Assembly: GCA_016871715.1 (NCBI GenBank)
Contig: VHCO01000022.1
Coordinates: forward strand, 1 to 55,295
Length of the DNA: 55,295 nt
Direction: 5' to 3'
Source of the DNA: Verrucomicrobiota bacterium
Lineage (GTDB): Bacteria; Verrucomicrobiota; Verrucomicrobiia; Limisphaerales; J093
Under the pieces are notes generated by a model, which saw only the letters and a program-made list of their open reading frames with translations, did not search any database and was not told the origin of the DNA. The position numbers were made by a program, and so were the translations under genes. Shown here in pieces: positions 44,115 through 53,092 of this stretch. Within the stretch, counting starts at the first letter, position 1, and every line of letters begins with the position of its first letter.

Positions 44115-46001
44115 TTGCGGGACGATGGCCGGATGTTCCAGACCGTCACCGACAAGTTCCAGCCGGCCGAAGGCACCATCACGATCAACGGGATTCCGTA
44201 CCCGGAATACCAACTCTACTTCTATGTCTACCCGGACTCAGGTGGCGGTGGGGAGCGGGGCGGCTACTTCACGCTCACCGCGGGCGACGGTACGGTGCAT
44301 ACCCGGTGGCTCAAAGGCGGCACGGGCCCCAACACCACGATCCCGCTGCCCGATCCGGCCACCGGGAGTGGGTACGTTCTTTCGACAACCTCGATCCAGC
44401 CGGCGACGTTCGGCGACGTGCAGGCGGGGCATTATGTCGTCATCTCGGGCCTGACCGATGCGAACGTGATGGTCCGGTATACGGCCGTGGGCGCCGGAGC
44501 CGGGGGCGTGAGCGGGGGAGACGGCACGCGGCGACTCAAGGTCTCCGGGTTCCAGATCGTCGAGACCATCCGAGCGCCGGTCACCAGCTTGGCCTTGGCC
44601 TCGCCGATCCCGGGACTGTACGCTGGGAATCCTGCCGGGTACGGTGTGCAAGTACTGGCGACGCATAGTGACGGTTCCACTCAACCGCTCAACAATCTCG
44701 AGGGGGCCACCTATGCTTCGTCCAATACGGCCATCTTTACCGTCACGTCGCAGGGCGTGGTGCAACCGTTAGGCGCGGGGTCGGCCCAGATCGAAGTCGC
44801 CTTCGGGAACTTGTCGCTGTCCGAAACGGTGACCGTGCTGCGACCGGACCGGGTGAGACCGTCGGTGGCGGTGGATCCCCTTTACGTGGGGGCGACCGAG
44901 GTCCAGATAGCGCTGGTTGCAGATTTCTCCGACGGCGCGGTCGACGTGAACGTGACGAAGTTCTTGGGCGTGACCTTCAGCGGCGGGCCCGCCGGTGTCG
45001 TCGAGGTGACGGCCGAGGGACTTCTGGCGGCGGTGGGTGCAGGGTCCTATCGCGTTGGCGCGACCTACGCCGGGGTATCGGGACAAGCCGATCCGGCGGG
45101 GACCGCGCTGCCTTACACCCCGCCCCAACCCGACGGCGGTCGAGTGGCCATCAGTTTCAACCTACATTCCGGCAACCGGATGTTGTTCAACGACCTCGCC
45201 GGAGCTCCGGGCGTGCGCGTCGGTTATTGGAACAACGTGAGCGGTCTGACCGGGAGTCGTAACGCCGTGGTGCTGGCAGCCGGGGCGGTAAGAGACTCAG
45301 CCGGCCGAGTGAGCGGATTGAGCGCCGAGATCACCGGGGGAACTTCCGGTGCCGGCGCCTCGACGCGCGGCAGCCAAACCGGTCACGAAAGCACGATGTT
45401 CAACGGCGTCTACGACCAGTACAACGGCATCCCCGGCGTCATCGCCCTGCGGGGCCTCCCGTTCGCCACGTACGACGCCTACTTCTACGCCCTCAGCGGC
45501 GATGCGGACAACCGCGTGGGGCATTTCACGATCGGCGCGGAAACCCGCTGGCTCGTGAACTCGCGAGGCATCCCCATCCCCGACAACGACGGCTTTGGCT
45601 ATGTCGAGTCCCAGACCACCACCGCGCCCACGAGCGTCTTCGAAGTCGATCCGGGCAACTACGTCAAGTTCTCGAACTTGACCGGATCGAGCCTGGACAT
45701 TGCGTTTGCCGCCGACGGTTCGGAGGTGGTATTCGACTCGGACGGCGCTCCGCGCCTGAAGTTCGCGGGCTTTCAACTGGTCGGCGTCCTGGCGCCGGCG
45801 CTGCGGTTGACCTGGAAAGACCCCGGTCACCTGCGGTTGGCCTGGCCGGCGGCGGCGCAGGGCTACACGCTCAAGTCGAGCACGGCCCTGGGCGGCGCCT
45901 GGACGACCGTGAACCTCACCCCCACCCTCGAGGGCAACGAACTGACAGTCACACTACCGACGGACGGGGCCCGGGCGTTCTACGTTTTGGAGAAACCGTA
46001 A
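44115..46001 (+). CDS. 5'-truncated surface protein with duplicated beta domain
   Basis: The frame runs from a TTG at 44115 (it is open back to 44031) and gives 628 aa with no signal peptide. Residues about 1-150 and 385-570 are clearly the same domain. Shared features are EYQLYFYVYP versus TYDAYFYALS, GGYFTL versus VGHFTI, AGHYVVISGLT versus PGNYVKFSNLT, and RRLKVSGFQIV versus PRLKFAGFQLV. The first copy lacks the roughly 70-residue lead-in (beginning SFNLHSGNRML) that the second copy has. Two Ig-like/BIG2-type modules lie between, and a C-terminal beta module ends FYVLEKP. I infer that the 5' end was lost, together with promoter and signal sequence, next to the repeat pair upstream. Confidence 0.7.
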   Translation: MRDDGRMFQTVTDKFQPAEGTITINGIPYPEYQLYFYVYPDSGGGGERGGYFTLTAGDGTVHTRWLKGGTGPNTTIPLPDPATGSGYVLSTTSIQPATFGDVQAGHYVVISGLTDANVMVRYTAVGAGAGGVSGGDGTRRLKVSGFQIVETIRAPVTSLALASPIPGLYAGNPAGYGVQVLATHSDGSTQPLNNLEGATYASSNTAIFTVTSQGVVQPLGAGSAQIEVAFGNLSLSETVTVLRPDRVRPSVAVDPLYVGATEVQIALVADFSDGAVDVNVTKFLGVTFSGGPAGVVEVTAEGLLAAVGAGSYRVGATYAGVSGQADPAGTALPYTPPQPDGGRVAISFNLHSGNRMLFNDLAGAPGVRVGYWNNVSGLTGSRNAVVLAAGAVRDSAGRVSGLSAEITGGTSGAGASTRGSQTGHESTMFNGVYDQYNGIPGVIALRGLPFATYDAYFYALSGDADNRVGHFTIGAETRWLVNSRGIPIPDNDGFGYVESQTTTAPTSVFEVDPGNYVKFSNLTGSSLDIAFAADGSEVVFDSDGAPRLKFAGFQLVGVLAPALRLTWKDPGHLRLAWPAAAQGYTLKSSTALGGAWTTVNLTPTLEGNELTVTLPTDGARAFYVLEKP

Positions 46002-46348
46002 CGAGGGCGGAACCGAGGCGGTGCCCGGGGTCTTGGCGCTCCAGAGCTATAGCTGTGCGAGCTACGCCCATGATCGCAGGAGGCGAAGGCTCAGGGCGCA
46101 GACAACCGGTCGGGGTGTATCAGCAAGAATTGTTTGGCTGATCGATGAGGGACATGGATCGCGAAGCGGCGGCGCCGATGAAAGGCCGTCAACCCCGAGG
46201 GTTCGTGAGGCAGCCACCAACCGGAAAACGAAGATGGGACATCACACCGGACTTCCGCTGTTGAGCTGCTGGGCCCTGGCGCTCGCTCCAGCGGAGGGCA
46301 GGGCAACGCACGGGATGCGACGTGCGCGTCGCTCTGGACTCAAGTCGT
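46002..46348. other. Spacer without a gene
   Basis: This 347-bp region between the truncated gene and vapC shows no convincing ORF, RNA or hairpin. Confidence 0.5.
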
Positions 46349-46783
46349 TCACGGCAGGACGTGGAGGACGGGGGATTGCTGGGAGTCCATGTTGTCCAGT
46401 TTACGTTCCAGGGTGACGAGCTTGAGGCGGTGCTTGGCGGCGAGGGCGATCAGGTAGGCGTCGTTCCACTGTTTGAACCCGCTGAGGGAACGCATCGAGA
46501 CCCGATCGAAGGGCAGGTCGTCCGCCAGGAACTGGTGCTTGGGCAACGCAAGAATCCTTTGGAGGTGGCTGATGGCCTGGCCGGTCGTCATACGCGGTTC
46601 GTGTCGGCGACCGGCAGCATCGGTCCACGGGCGGGTGAAGAATCGCAAGAAAGCGCCCTGGGTTTGGGGCGAAGTGTAGAACCGCCGTACGCCTTCGAGG
46701 AAGGCGTAGGCACGCCGATGATCCGCGTGGCTTTCGTCGAAGGCGGCGATCAGCGTGTTGGCATCGAGCAACGCCCTATTCAT
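46349..46783 (-). CDS. vapC: VapC-type PIN-domain toxin
   Basis: The 144-aa PIN domain has the first acidic residue Asp7 in ALLDANTLIAAFD, Asp108 in FKQWNDAYLIALA, and a C-terminal LVTLERKLDNM where Glu126 stands for the more usual Asp. The second position, often Glu, is Gln42 in SPQTQGAFLRFF, as in many VapC of this subtype. PIN toxins cut RNA and are held inactive by the cognate antitoxin. The start overlaps the antitoxin stop by 8 bp. Confidence 0.9.
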   Translation of the reverse strand: MNRALLDANTLIAAFDESHADHRRAYAFLEGVRRFYTSPQTQGAFLRFFTRPWTDAAGRRHEPRMTTGQAISHLQRILALPKHQFLADDLPFDRVSMRSLSGFKQWNDAYLIALAAKHRLKLVTLERKLDNMDSQQSPVLHVLP

Positions 46784-46994
46784 CGTCCATAGCGGCCTCG
46801 ACTTGTGCGGCCGTGTAGATGCCCCCCGCTGAGCGGAACACGGCTTTGGACTTAACCGCGGCCTGGGCAGAGGTGGGCCGAATCGCTTGCAGAATCAGAT
46901 CGGAAACCGCCTTACCCAGGGACACGTTCTCGTGAGTCGCCTTGGCCTTGGCCGCATGAAAAGCGTCGGGTTCCAATGTCAGTGTCGTTCTCAC
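46776..46994 (-). CDS. vapB: VapB-type antitoxin
   Basis: The 72-aa protein begins MRTTLTLEPDAFHAAKAKA, a ribbon-helix-helix DNA-binding pattern, and has a C-terminal tail (KAVFRSAGGIYTAAQVEAAM) that would wrap the toxin. It is the first gene of the pair and probably represses its own promoter, as is usual for such systems. Confidence 0.88.
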   Translation of the reverse strand: MRTTLTLEPDAFHAAKAKATHENVSLGKAVSDLILQAIRPTSAQAAVKSKAVFRSAGGIYTAAQVEAAMDDE

Positions 46995-47070
46995 GGTCGC
47001 ATCATGTCATCGGCGCATCAGTCCGTCAAGCCGAGTTAGGAAGGGTACAAGCTCCCCGCCGAGCGCCGGT

Positions 47071-48252
47071 TCAGTCCAGCAGTCGGACGCGGTAGAAGCG
47101 GGCTGGCGCGTGGGCGGCGGTGGGGTCCGGCAGCGAGGCGGCCGGCGCGTCGGCGGCGACTGGTGGGCCAAGGTCCAGCCATACGCCAGGCAACCCGTGG
47201 TCGGTGCGCTCGACCTGGTAGCGTTTGCCGGGCACGGTGGTCCAGGTGACCACGGCGCGGTCCGCGGGTTGGGGCCACGGTTGGATTAGCCGGAACAGGG
47301 AGCCACGGTCGGACGGGTCGGTGCCGGCGCGGATTTCGGCCAGATCGGCTTGTCCATCGCCGTCCGTGTCGCCCTCGAAGGCGCCCGGGGCGGCGTCGAT
47401 CCGGACCGGAAGACGACCCTGGTTCAGCGTGGCGGTCAGGACGCTCGCACTTGCGCCCAGCGCGCTGCGGAATGTCAGGACCAGCAGGTCGCCAACGCCG
47501 CGGACCGGCGGCGCTCCTGCCAGTTGGCACTGGATGCGAGTGGGCTGCGGGCTTTGCCACTCGAGGGTCCAGCCTTGGACCAGTCGGCCGAGCCGCACCT
47601 CGGCCAACGTGGCGGTCGCTTCGAAGGTCAAGTCGAGCTGCGCGGCCTCGAACTCGATGTCCGGCGACCGGAGCAGCACTCGCACGATCCGACCGCCCTC
47701 GCTGGAATCGGATTCGTGGACGGCCAACACCGCGGGGGCGCGGGCGAGGAGGGCAATGCGGTTGCCCGGCTTGGTCAGCAGCAGCGACGGCAGGGAGATG
47801 AGGCCGTTCGCGTCGGCCACAGCACTGCCCGACTGGACGAGGGTGTGGTCCGGTTGCTGGCGGTTTTCCCAGAGGAAAGCTGTGCCGGGGGCGTGAGCGA
47901 GGGTTTGGAGCCGGCGCGGGACCGCATCGGCGGTCGCTGTGGGGACCGGGGCGGCCTCATGCAACCGCAGCGTGATTTCCCAGCGGGCCGGCGTATCCAC
48001 GATGCTGGCGGTATCCCACCGCGCAAACCGGTTGAGTCCGCCACGTAGGGTTCCCCGGGCCGGGTAGCCGTCGCCGAAGTCGTCGTTGAGGCTAAAGTGG
48101 CTCAGGGCGGGATAGCTCTGGTTGCGAACGAACTGGTAGAGCCAATCGTCGTACGCCTCGACCGAAGACCATTCGGGGAAGACCTCGGCCGGATGTTCAC
48201 CGCTGCTGTGATCGCCCTGGGTCTGGATCCACCTTAAAGAGGCCGCTGCGGT
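47071..48252 (-). pseudogene. 3' part of a frameshifted DNRLRE/hydrolase gene
   Basis: A GTG at 48000 would give 309 aa, but the frame stays open upstream to about 48252 and encodes protein-like sequence (WIQTQGDHSSGEHPAEVFPE, LYQFVRNQSYPALSHFSLND) that overlaps the end of the preceding reading frame. The part contains an Ig-like module, a calcium-type repeat (DTDGDGQADLAEIRAGTDPSD split at Gly) and a C-terminal beta module ending FYRVRLLD, as in other secreted proteins of this genome. I infer one original gene with the reading frame at 48197-49909. Confidence 0.7.
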
Positions 48253-49909
48253 TCATGACCCAGTCCAGGATCCAGTCCATCCGCCGCTCCGTGTAGTTGA
48301 CGACGATGCCCGCGGTCGGAGGGGCCTTGGTGCCGTAGTTCGAGTTGTATCCGTACCACATGCTGGCGCCATAGAGGTTGGCGGTGATGAGCGGATCGAA
48401 GTCGTCGCCGGTCAACACAAACCGCGGTTGGGCGGCGTTCTGGCCGCTGCCGACGTAGCTGTCGCTGAAGTAGTGGAAGAACACGAGCAACGGATAGCGC
48501 ACGGCCGGGTCCCATCCTTCGGGGGTGATGATCCGAAACAGGTAAGGCACACTGCGGCGGTTGGCGTAGCCGTAGTCGGTGTACCGGCCCGTGGGATCGA
48601 AGCGGCCCAACCAAACGGCGAACACCTGGCGGTTGCCTGGTGCCCACGGGTTGGGCGACTCGAGGTGCTGCCGGACGGGGTGGACGGCGGTGACCTGTTC
48701 GTCGAGTGGCCCGGCCTGGTTTGGGGGTGCAATGTGGCGATTCTCGTTGCCGCGAACGACGCGGGTGACGGCGTAGTAGTAGGTTCCTGCGGATTCAACG
48801 GTGTACACGTACAGCCCGATGCCCGGTGGGAGTGGCCCGTCACTGAACGGGGTGGTCAAGCGGTGGTTGTTTTCCTCGAGGCGCTCGAAGGTGGCGGAGT
48901 TCTGCGGGACTTCGTCAATTAGCTCGGCCAGGTCCAGATTCGCCTTGGTAATCGGGGCGAGGTGGCGATAGACGCGGTACGCGGTTTCCAGGTCGCCGCC
49001 GACATCTTCCGCCCAGGTGATGAACGTCTGCCCTTGCCCGTGCCGGGCCTGGACTGCCGACACCTGGTCCGGGTAGCTGCCCGTGCCCGCGTAGGTGATC
49101 TCGAGGTAAGGACGTGTGGCGACGCTGCCATGCTCGCTTGCATGGGCGACAGCGTGCAGGCCCAGCGTGTCGCGTCCGTCCAGCAGAAACCCCTGATTGG
49201 GATACGCGCCCGCCACCCAACCTTGCACCGCCGCTGTGACCTCCCACTCGACCCATTGCCCCTCGAGGGCTTGGCCATAGCCTCGGGGATGGGAGAAGAC
49301 GCGGTCGACTGGCTCGGCGCTCAGCGAAGTGAAGAGGCCACCGGACGGAGTCCAAGGCACACCGTCTCGGCGTTGGGCAGTCGTCACCTGATCCTCGAGC
49401 CACATGCCGTACCCAGCCGGATCCGCGATCCGATAGAGGTTCATGAGGTAGCCCGACTTGCCTTGGCCCTCGGTCCCGTACGCCACGTCCCAGTAAAGCC
49501 GCAACCGGGCGCGGTGAATGGCGGTGCCCGGCGCGAGGGCCGAGATGTCGAACCGCAGGAGGGTGTGTCGATCCTCGAAATCGCGGATGCCGAGGTAGTC
49601 GCCGTTTTCGTTGCCGCCCTCGATCAGCAGGCGATCCTGCGTGACACTCCGAAAGTCCGCGGTGCCGTGCTCGCCCCAGGGTTGCGTGATGCGCGGTTGG
49701 ATGGCCCCCAGCATCGCCTCCTCGGCCAGCGCCCCTGTGGCAATCTGGGTTCTCTCGGCTGCGCCGCCCGCGCCCAGGCAACCGGCAGCGAGCATCAGCG
49801 CTACCCGTCGGCTCGGGCCGCGGCGAGGAGCAACGGTGGCAATGGCGGAATGACCCGAGGGGATGGTCAACGGTCGAGAGACGTGGACGCGGGCCTTGCG
49901 AGGGTTCAT
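48197..49909 (-). pseudogene. 5' part of a frameshifted DNRLRE/hydrolase gene
   Basis: This reading frame starts at the ATG at 49909 and has an Arg-rich N-terminus followed by a hydrophobic Ala/Gly stretch (VALMLAAGCLGAGGAA), perhaps a lipoprotein signal. A DNRLRE-type domain (DYLGIRDFEDRHTLLRFDIS), a fibronectin-like region and the start of an alpha/beta-hydrolase (PYLFRIITPEGWDPAVRYPL, VNYTERRMDWILDWVMNRSG) follow. The hydrolase stops at VDPD, where family members continue with the nucleophile elbow. After that come a few off-frame residues and a stop at 48197. The next frame resumes the same protein, so about a domain's core is missing together with a frame change. Confidence 0.75.
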
Positions 49910-50048
49910 AAGAGGCGTATAGCGCAAGGGTGCACGGGTGGCAAGTCGAGTGAGGCTCCGCTAGGGCCGAGCAAGAGATGGGCGGAGGGCTCGGCGCAAC
50001 GAAAGTTTTCTCGTGGTGTTTGATGCGGGTGTGAGATACGGTCGGAGC

Positions 50049-51053
50049 GTGAAAGGTTTGCGGACAGGTCAGGCGTCGCGGTGGCTGAGTGGGCTGATCG
50101 CCGCCGTTGGGTTGGGTGCGAGTGTGGCCCTGGCGGCGTCGGCTGAGTCGGTGCCGGGCGAACCGGTCCCAGCGGCCGAGGCTGCGGTGGCAGAGCCGGC
50201 AGCCGAAGCCTCGACTCCAGTGCCCCCTGCGAATCCGTACCAATCCATCATCAGCCGCAACCCGTTCGGCTTGCGCGAACCACCGCCACCGGCGCCGCCC
50301 CAGCCCCCGCCGCAGCCGCAGGTGGCGCCTTCGGCGCTGAAGTTGACGGGCATTACCACCCTGCTCACCGGCAAACGAGCCATGTTCGTGCTCCAGGAGC
50401 CAGGCAAGCCTCAAGCGGTGAACTCGGATCTGCTGCGGGAAGGGGAGAAGGACACGACCATCAGCGACCTCGAGGTGCTGCAAATCGACGAGCTCGCCAG
50501 GGTCGTCCGTGTTCGGTTCAGCGGTAAAGAACTCGCGCTGAACTTCGACGAAAACGGGATCGCGCCGCCGACCGGGCCGGCACCGGCGCCGCCGGGCCAG
50601 CCGGCCGTGATCCGCCCAGGTCAGCCGGGTGTGCCTCAGGTTCCCGGCCAGGTGCGGCCAACGGTCACGACGGCGTCGTTTCAGCCGGGTCGACCGACCT
50701 TTCAGGTGGCTTCGGGTTCGTCAGGGGACAGCAACCCCAGCGGGCTTCGTTCGATCCCCACGCGCCCGTCGCGTCTGGGCGTGGTGGGTGGTGGCGTCGC
50801 GTCGACGCCGCAGACCGATGTGCTCGCGGTCCCGACACTGCCGCCGGAAGTGCAGCACTCCCTCATGCGCGAGCAGCAGGCCCTGGCCAACCAGGCCGGC
50901 GTGCCGTTTCCGCCGGTTCCCCCTATGCCGGGTGAGGCGCAGGTCCCGACGCTGCCGCAGTTCCCCGACGCCCAAGTACCGCAGCTCCCGGGTTATCCCC
51001 CCAACATCCCCGCTCCTCCCGGCTTTGTCCCGCCGGGCTTGCCCGGCAACTGA
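50049..51053 (+). CDS. Secreted proline-rich protein with GspC/PilP-like domain
   Basis: I chose the GTG at 50049 (KGLRTGQASRW), preceded by GGAG; an upstream GTG at 50013 is possible. A signal peptide core (LIAAVGLGASVALAASA) is followed by a Pro/Ala-rich linker, then a compact beta domain (about residues 95-170) with LKLTGITTLLTGKRAMFVLQ, REGEKDTTISDLEVLQ and ALNFDENG. This pattern resembles homology-region domains of GspC/PilP. A long Pro/Gln-rich tail ends the protein. It may help anchor a type II secretion or pilus machine. No gsp/pil genes are adjacent, so this stays an inference. Confidence 0.7.
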   Translation: MKGLRTGQASRWLSGLIAAVGLGASVALAASAESVPGEPVPAAEAAVAEPAAEASTPVPPANPYQSIISRNPFGLREPPPPAPPQPPPQPQVAPSALKLTGITTLLTGKRAMFVLQEPGKPQAVNSDLLREGEKDTTISDLEVLQIDELARVVRVRFSGKELALNFDENGIAPPTGPAPAPPGQPAVIRPGQPGVPQVPGQVRPTVTTASFQPGRPTFQVASGSSGDSNPSGLRSIPTRPSRLGVVGGGVASTPQTDVLAVPTLPPEVQHSLMREQQALANQAGVPFPPVPPMPGEAQVPTLPQFPDAQVPQLPGYPPNIPAPPGFVPPGLPGN

Positions 51054-52051
51054 GTTCCGTGGCCGGGCTTCGAGGCTCGGCGGGGCAGGGGATGGAAGCG
51101 CAGTTGCGGGGCCTGGACGGCGTCGAGGTCCAGGTGGAGGGCGCAATAGCCGCCATCCTTCAGCAGTTCGACACCCGCCAAGGCCGGACACAGGCGCACG
51201 CGGAACGGACGCCAGTACTTGGCCTCGCGCAAGGCCTGGGTGAGGCGGCGAGCGGTGTTCCCGAGAAACCGGATCTGGGGCATGCCGGCCAACCCGCGGC
51301 TCAGATGGTAGACCAGGCGCGTGTGCAGATGACCGACGATGGTGAACTCGAATTGGCCGAGGCGCTCGCGCACCGCCGGCTCGCGCCAAAGAAACGGCAG
51401 GGCCGAAGGATCGTGACAAAAGAGCAGGATCCGCAGGTGCGGTTGCAGAGTGCGGAAGGCTTGGCGGAGTTGGCCCAGGTGCCGGTGGCGGAGGGTTTCC
51501 CAGACGGGGCGTTCTTCGGGGAGCGTTTCCGCTTCGTAGATTGGCAGGGCGATCAGGGGCGAAGCGACGCCCAACAAGACGTAGCGGCCTAAGTCGATCC
51601 GCCAAAAGGGCGTCAAGCCCAACTCCTCGCAAGCGCGCCGCCAACTGGCCACTCGCATCCCGCCGCGGCCGCCGAAGATGCTCATCTTACCTAATTCATG
51701 GTCACCGATGGTGGCGGCGAATCGCCCGGGGAACCGCTGCCGGAACTTCTGGAGCAGCAACCCCACGCTCTCGCAGGCGGCGTCATCGCTGACGCCGACG
51801 AAGGCGGTGTCCACGCAATAATCGCCATTGGCTACGACCAGGTCGGCGGGGTCCGCTTCGTCCAGGAAGCGGTCCACCAGATGGTTCATGGCGAGTGGAT
51901 CGCGCAGCCAGACGAAGTGGCGGTAGGCGCGGACCAGGGCCCGGAGCAGCGGGTTGGGGATGGCCTGGGGTTCGTGGCCCGGGCGGGCCTGTTCACCGGG
52001 ACCGGCATAGTGGAGGTCGCTGACGATGTGGATGAGGCGGTAGGACGACAT
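50993..52051 (-). CDS. Metallophosphoesterase
   Basis: The product is 352 aa from the ATG at 52051 (MSSYRLIHIVSDLHYAGPG). The calcineurin-like metal motifs are SDLHY (Asp12, His14), VVANGDYCVD, IGDHELG (Asp where GNHE usually has Asn), LLFCHDPSALPF and IVGHLHTRLVYHL. The substrate is unknown. The Pro/Gly-rich 3' end (PLPRRASKPGHG and beyond) overlaps the end of the convergent gene at 51053 by 61 bp, and those last about 20 codons are probably unimportant. The Asn-to-Asp change alters a metal ligand but need not abolish activity. Confidence 0.85.
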   Translation of the reverse strand: MSSYRLIHIVSDLHYAGPGEQARPGHEPQAIPNPLLRALVRAYRHFVWLRDPLAMNHLVDRFLDEADPADLVVANGDYCVDTAFVGVSDDAACESVGLLLQKFRQRFPGRFAATIGDHELGKMSIFGGRGGMRVASWRRACEELGLTPFWRIDLGRYVLLGVASPLIALPIYEAETLPEERPVWETLRHRHLGQLRQAFRTLQPHLRILLFCHDPSALPFLWREPAVRERLGQFEFTIVGHLHTRLVYHLSRGLAGMPQIRFLGNTARRLTQALREAKYWRPFRVRLCPALAGVELLKDGGYCALHLDLDAVQAPQLRFHPLPRRASKPGHGTQLPGKPGGTKPGGAGMLGG

Positions 52052-52230
52052 GCGCGCGTTGGTGGATCGGGTCGCGGAAGCCTGGGGCACGCGTCGTCCG
52101 ACCCGCTCAGTGGACGTGACCGTCCGCGCTCCGCCTCGCTGAGGGTTCGGCACGACGCGTTGGCGGCGAAATCCGAGTTGACAGGCGGAGGGGCATTTGC
52201 TTCCTTAACCTCCTTTTTGACATGGGCGCT

Positions 52231-52542
52231 ATGTATGCAGTATTAGAGACCGGTGGCAAGCAATACCGAGTTAGCACAGGTGACCGCCTGACCGTCGAGC
52301 GATTGGGCGTCGAGCCTGGTGCCGCGGTGACGTTCGATCGGGTGTTGCTGGTCAACAACGATGGCCAATTGGCCGTGGGCACACCGACGGTGGCGGGGGC
52401 GACCGTGCATGCCGAGGTGGTCGAGCAGAAGCGGGGCGAGAAACTGGTGGCCTGGAAGATGAAACGTCGCAAAGGCTATCACCGCAAGGTCGGCCATCGA
52501 CAAGAGCTCACGGTGGTGCAGGTCAAGGAAATCAAACTTTAG
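52231..52542 (+). CDS. rplU: Ribosomal protein bL21
   Basis: The 103-aa product begins [20 protein letters not shown] at 52231, the family start; an ATG at 52222 adds MGA. It has the typical bL21 central pattern ([20 protein letters not shown]) and C-terminal basic loop ([18 protein letters not shown]). It binds 23S rRNA. rpmA follows after 11 bp, as in most bacteria. No clear Shine-Dalgarno sequence is visible. Confidence 0.97.
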   Translation: MYAVLETGGKQYRVSTGDRLTVERLGVEPGAAVTFDRVLLVNNDGQLAVGTPTVAGATVHAEVVEQKRGEKLVAWKMKRRKGYHRKVGHRQELTVVQVKEIKL

Positions 52543-52553
52543 AATCAGGTTTT

Positions 52554-52877
52554 ATGGCACATAAGAAAGGCGGCGGCAGCAGCCGCAACGGCAGAGACAG
52601 CCACGGCCAACGGCTCGGGGTCAAGGAGTTCAGCGGCCAATTCGTGACCGCCGGCAGTATTCTCATCCGCCAGCGAGGCACGAAGTTCGCCGCTGGTCAG
52701 AATGTCGGCACCGGCCGGGACTGGTCCCTGTATGCCCTCATCGATGGCACCGTCAAGTTCGACAAGTTGCGCCGGCGCATCCACGTGCTGCCAGAGGCCG
52801 TTCGCGAGACTGGCCCCGAGCAACAGGCCCTGACGCCGCCCGGCGAGCCCGCGGCCGTCGCCCCGGCGAGCAATTGA
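52554..52877 (+). CDS. rpmA: Ribosomal protein bL27 with C-terminal extension
   Basis: The 107-aa protein starts [19 protein letters not shown], the peptidyl-transfer-centre tail, and has the core [20 protein letters not shown]. The usual length is about 85-90 aa; the last about 22 residues ([19 protein letters not shown]) are an extra Pro/Ala-rich tail. No N-terminal processing extension is present. It is in an operon with rplU. Confidence 0.97.
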   Translation: MAHKKGGGSSRNGRDSHGQRLGVKEFSGQFVTAGSILIRQRGTKFAAGQNVGTGRDWSLYALIDGTVKFDKLRRRIHVLPEAVRETGPEQQALTPPGEPAAVAPASN

Positions 52878-52898
52878 ACCGATCCCCAACTTCGCGAG

Positions 52899-52932
52899 GG
52901 CGAGGTCTTGAAAGCCTCGCCTTTGTGCTTTT
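52899..52932 (+). terminator. Rho-independent terminator after rpmA
   Basis: GGCGAGG (52899-52905) pairs with CCTCGCC (52915-52921) around a 9-base loop and is followed by TTGTGCTTTT. It separates the rplU-rpmA operon from obg. Confidence 0.75.
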
Positions 52933-53092
52933 GCCCGCCGGCGGCCGCAGGTCTGGGTGGCGGGCCGAGTGCGCGCGGGGTTGGCGGGGCCCAGGAGTTT
53001 CCGCGACTCGTCTCTTTGCGTGTGTGTAGGGGGCCGGTTAGCTGAAGTGTGCCTGATTCAACCCCAACCCACCCGGTGTTCGCCCGGCCCGC

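Noticed and set aside
52166..52222. TTGACA upstream of rplU as a promoter
   Set aside because: No acceptable -10 element lies 15-19 bp downstream.
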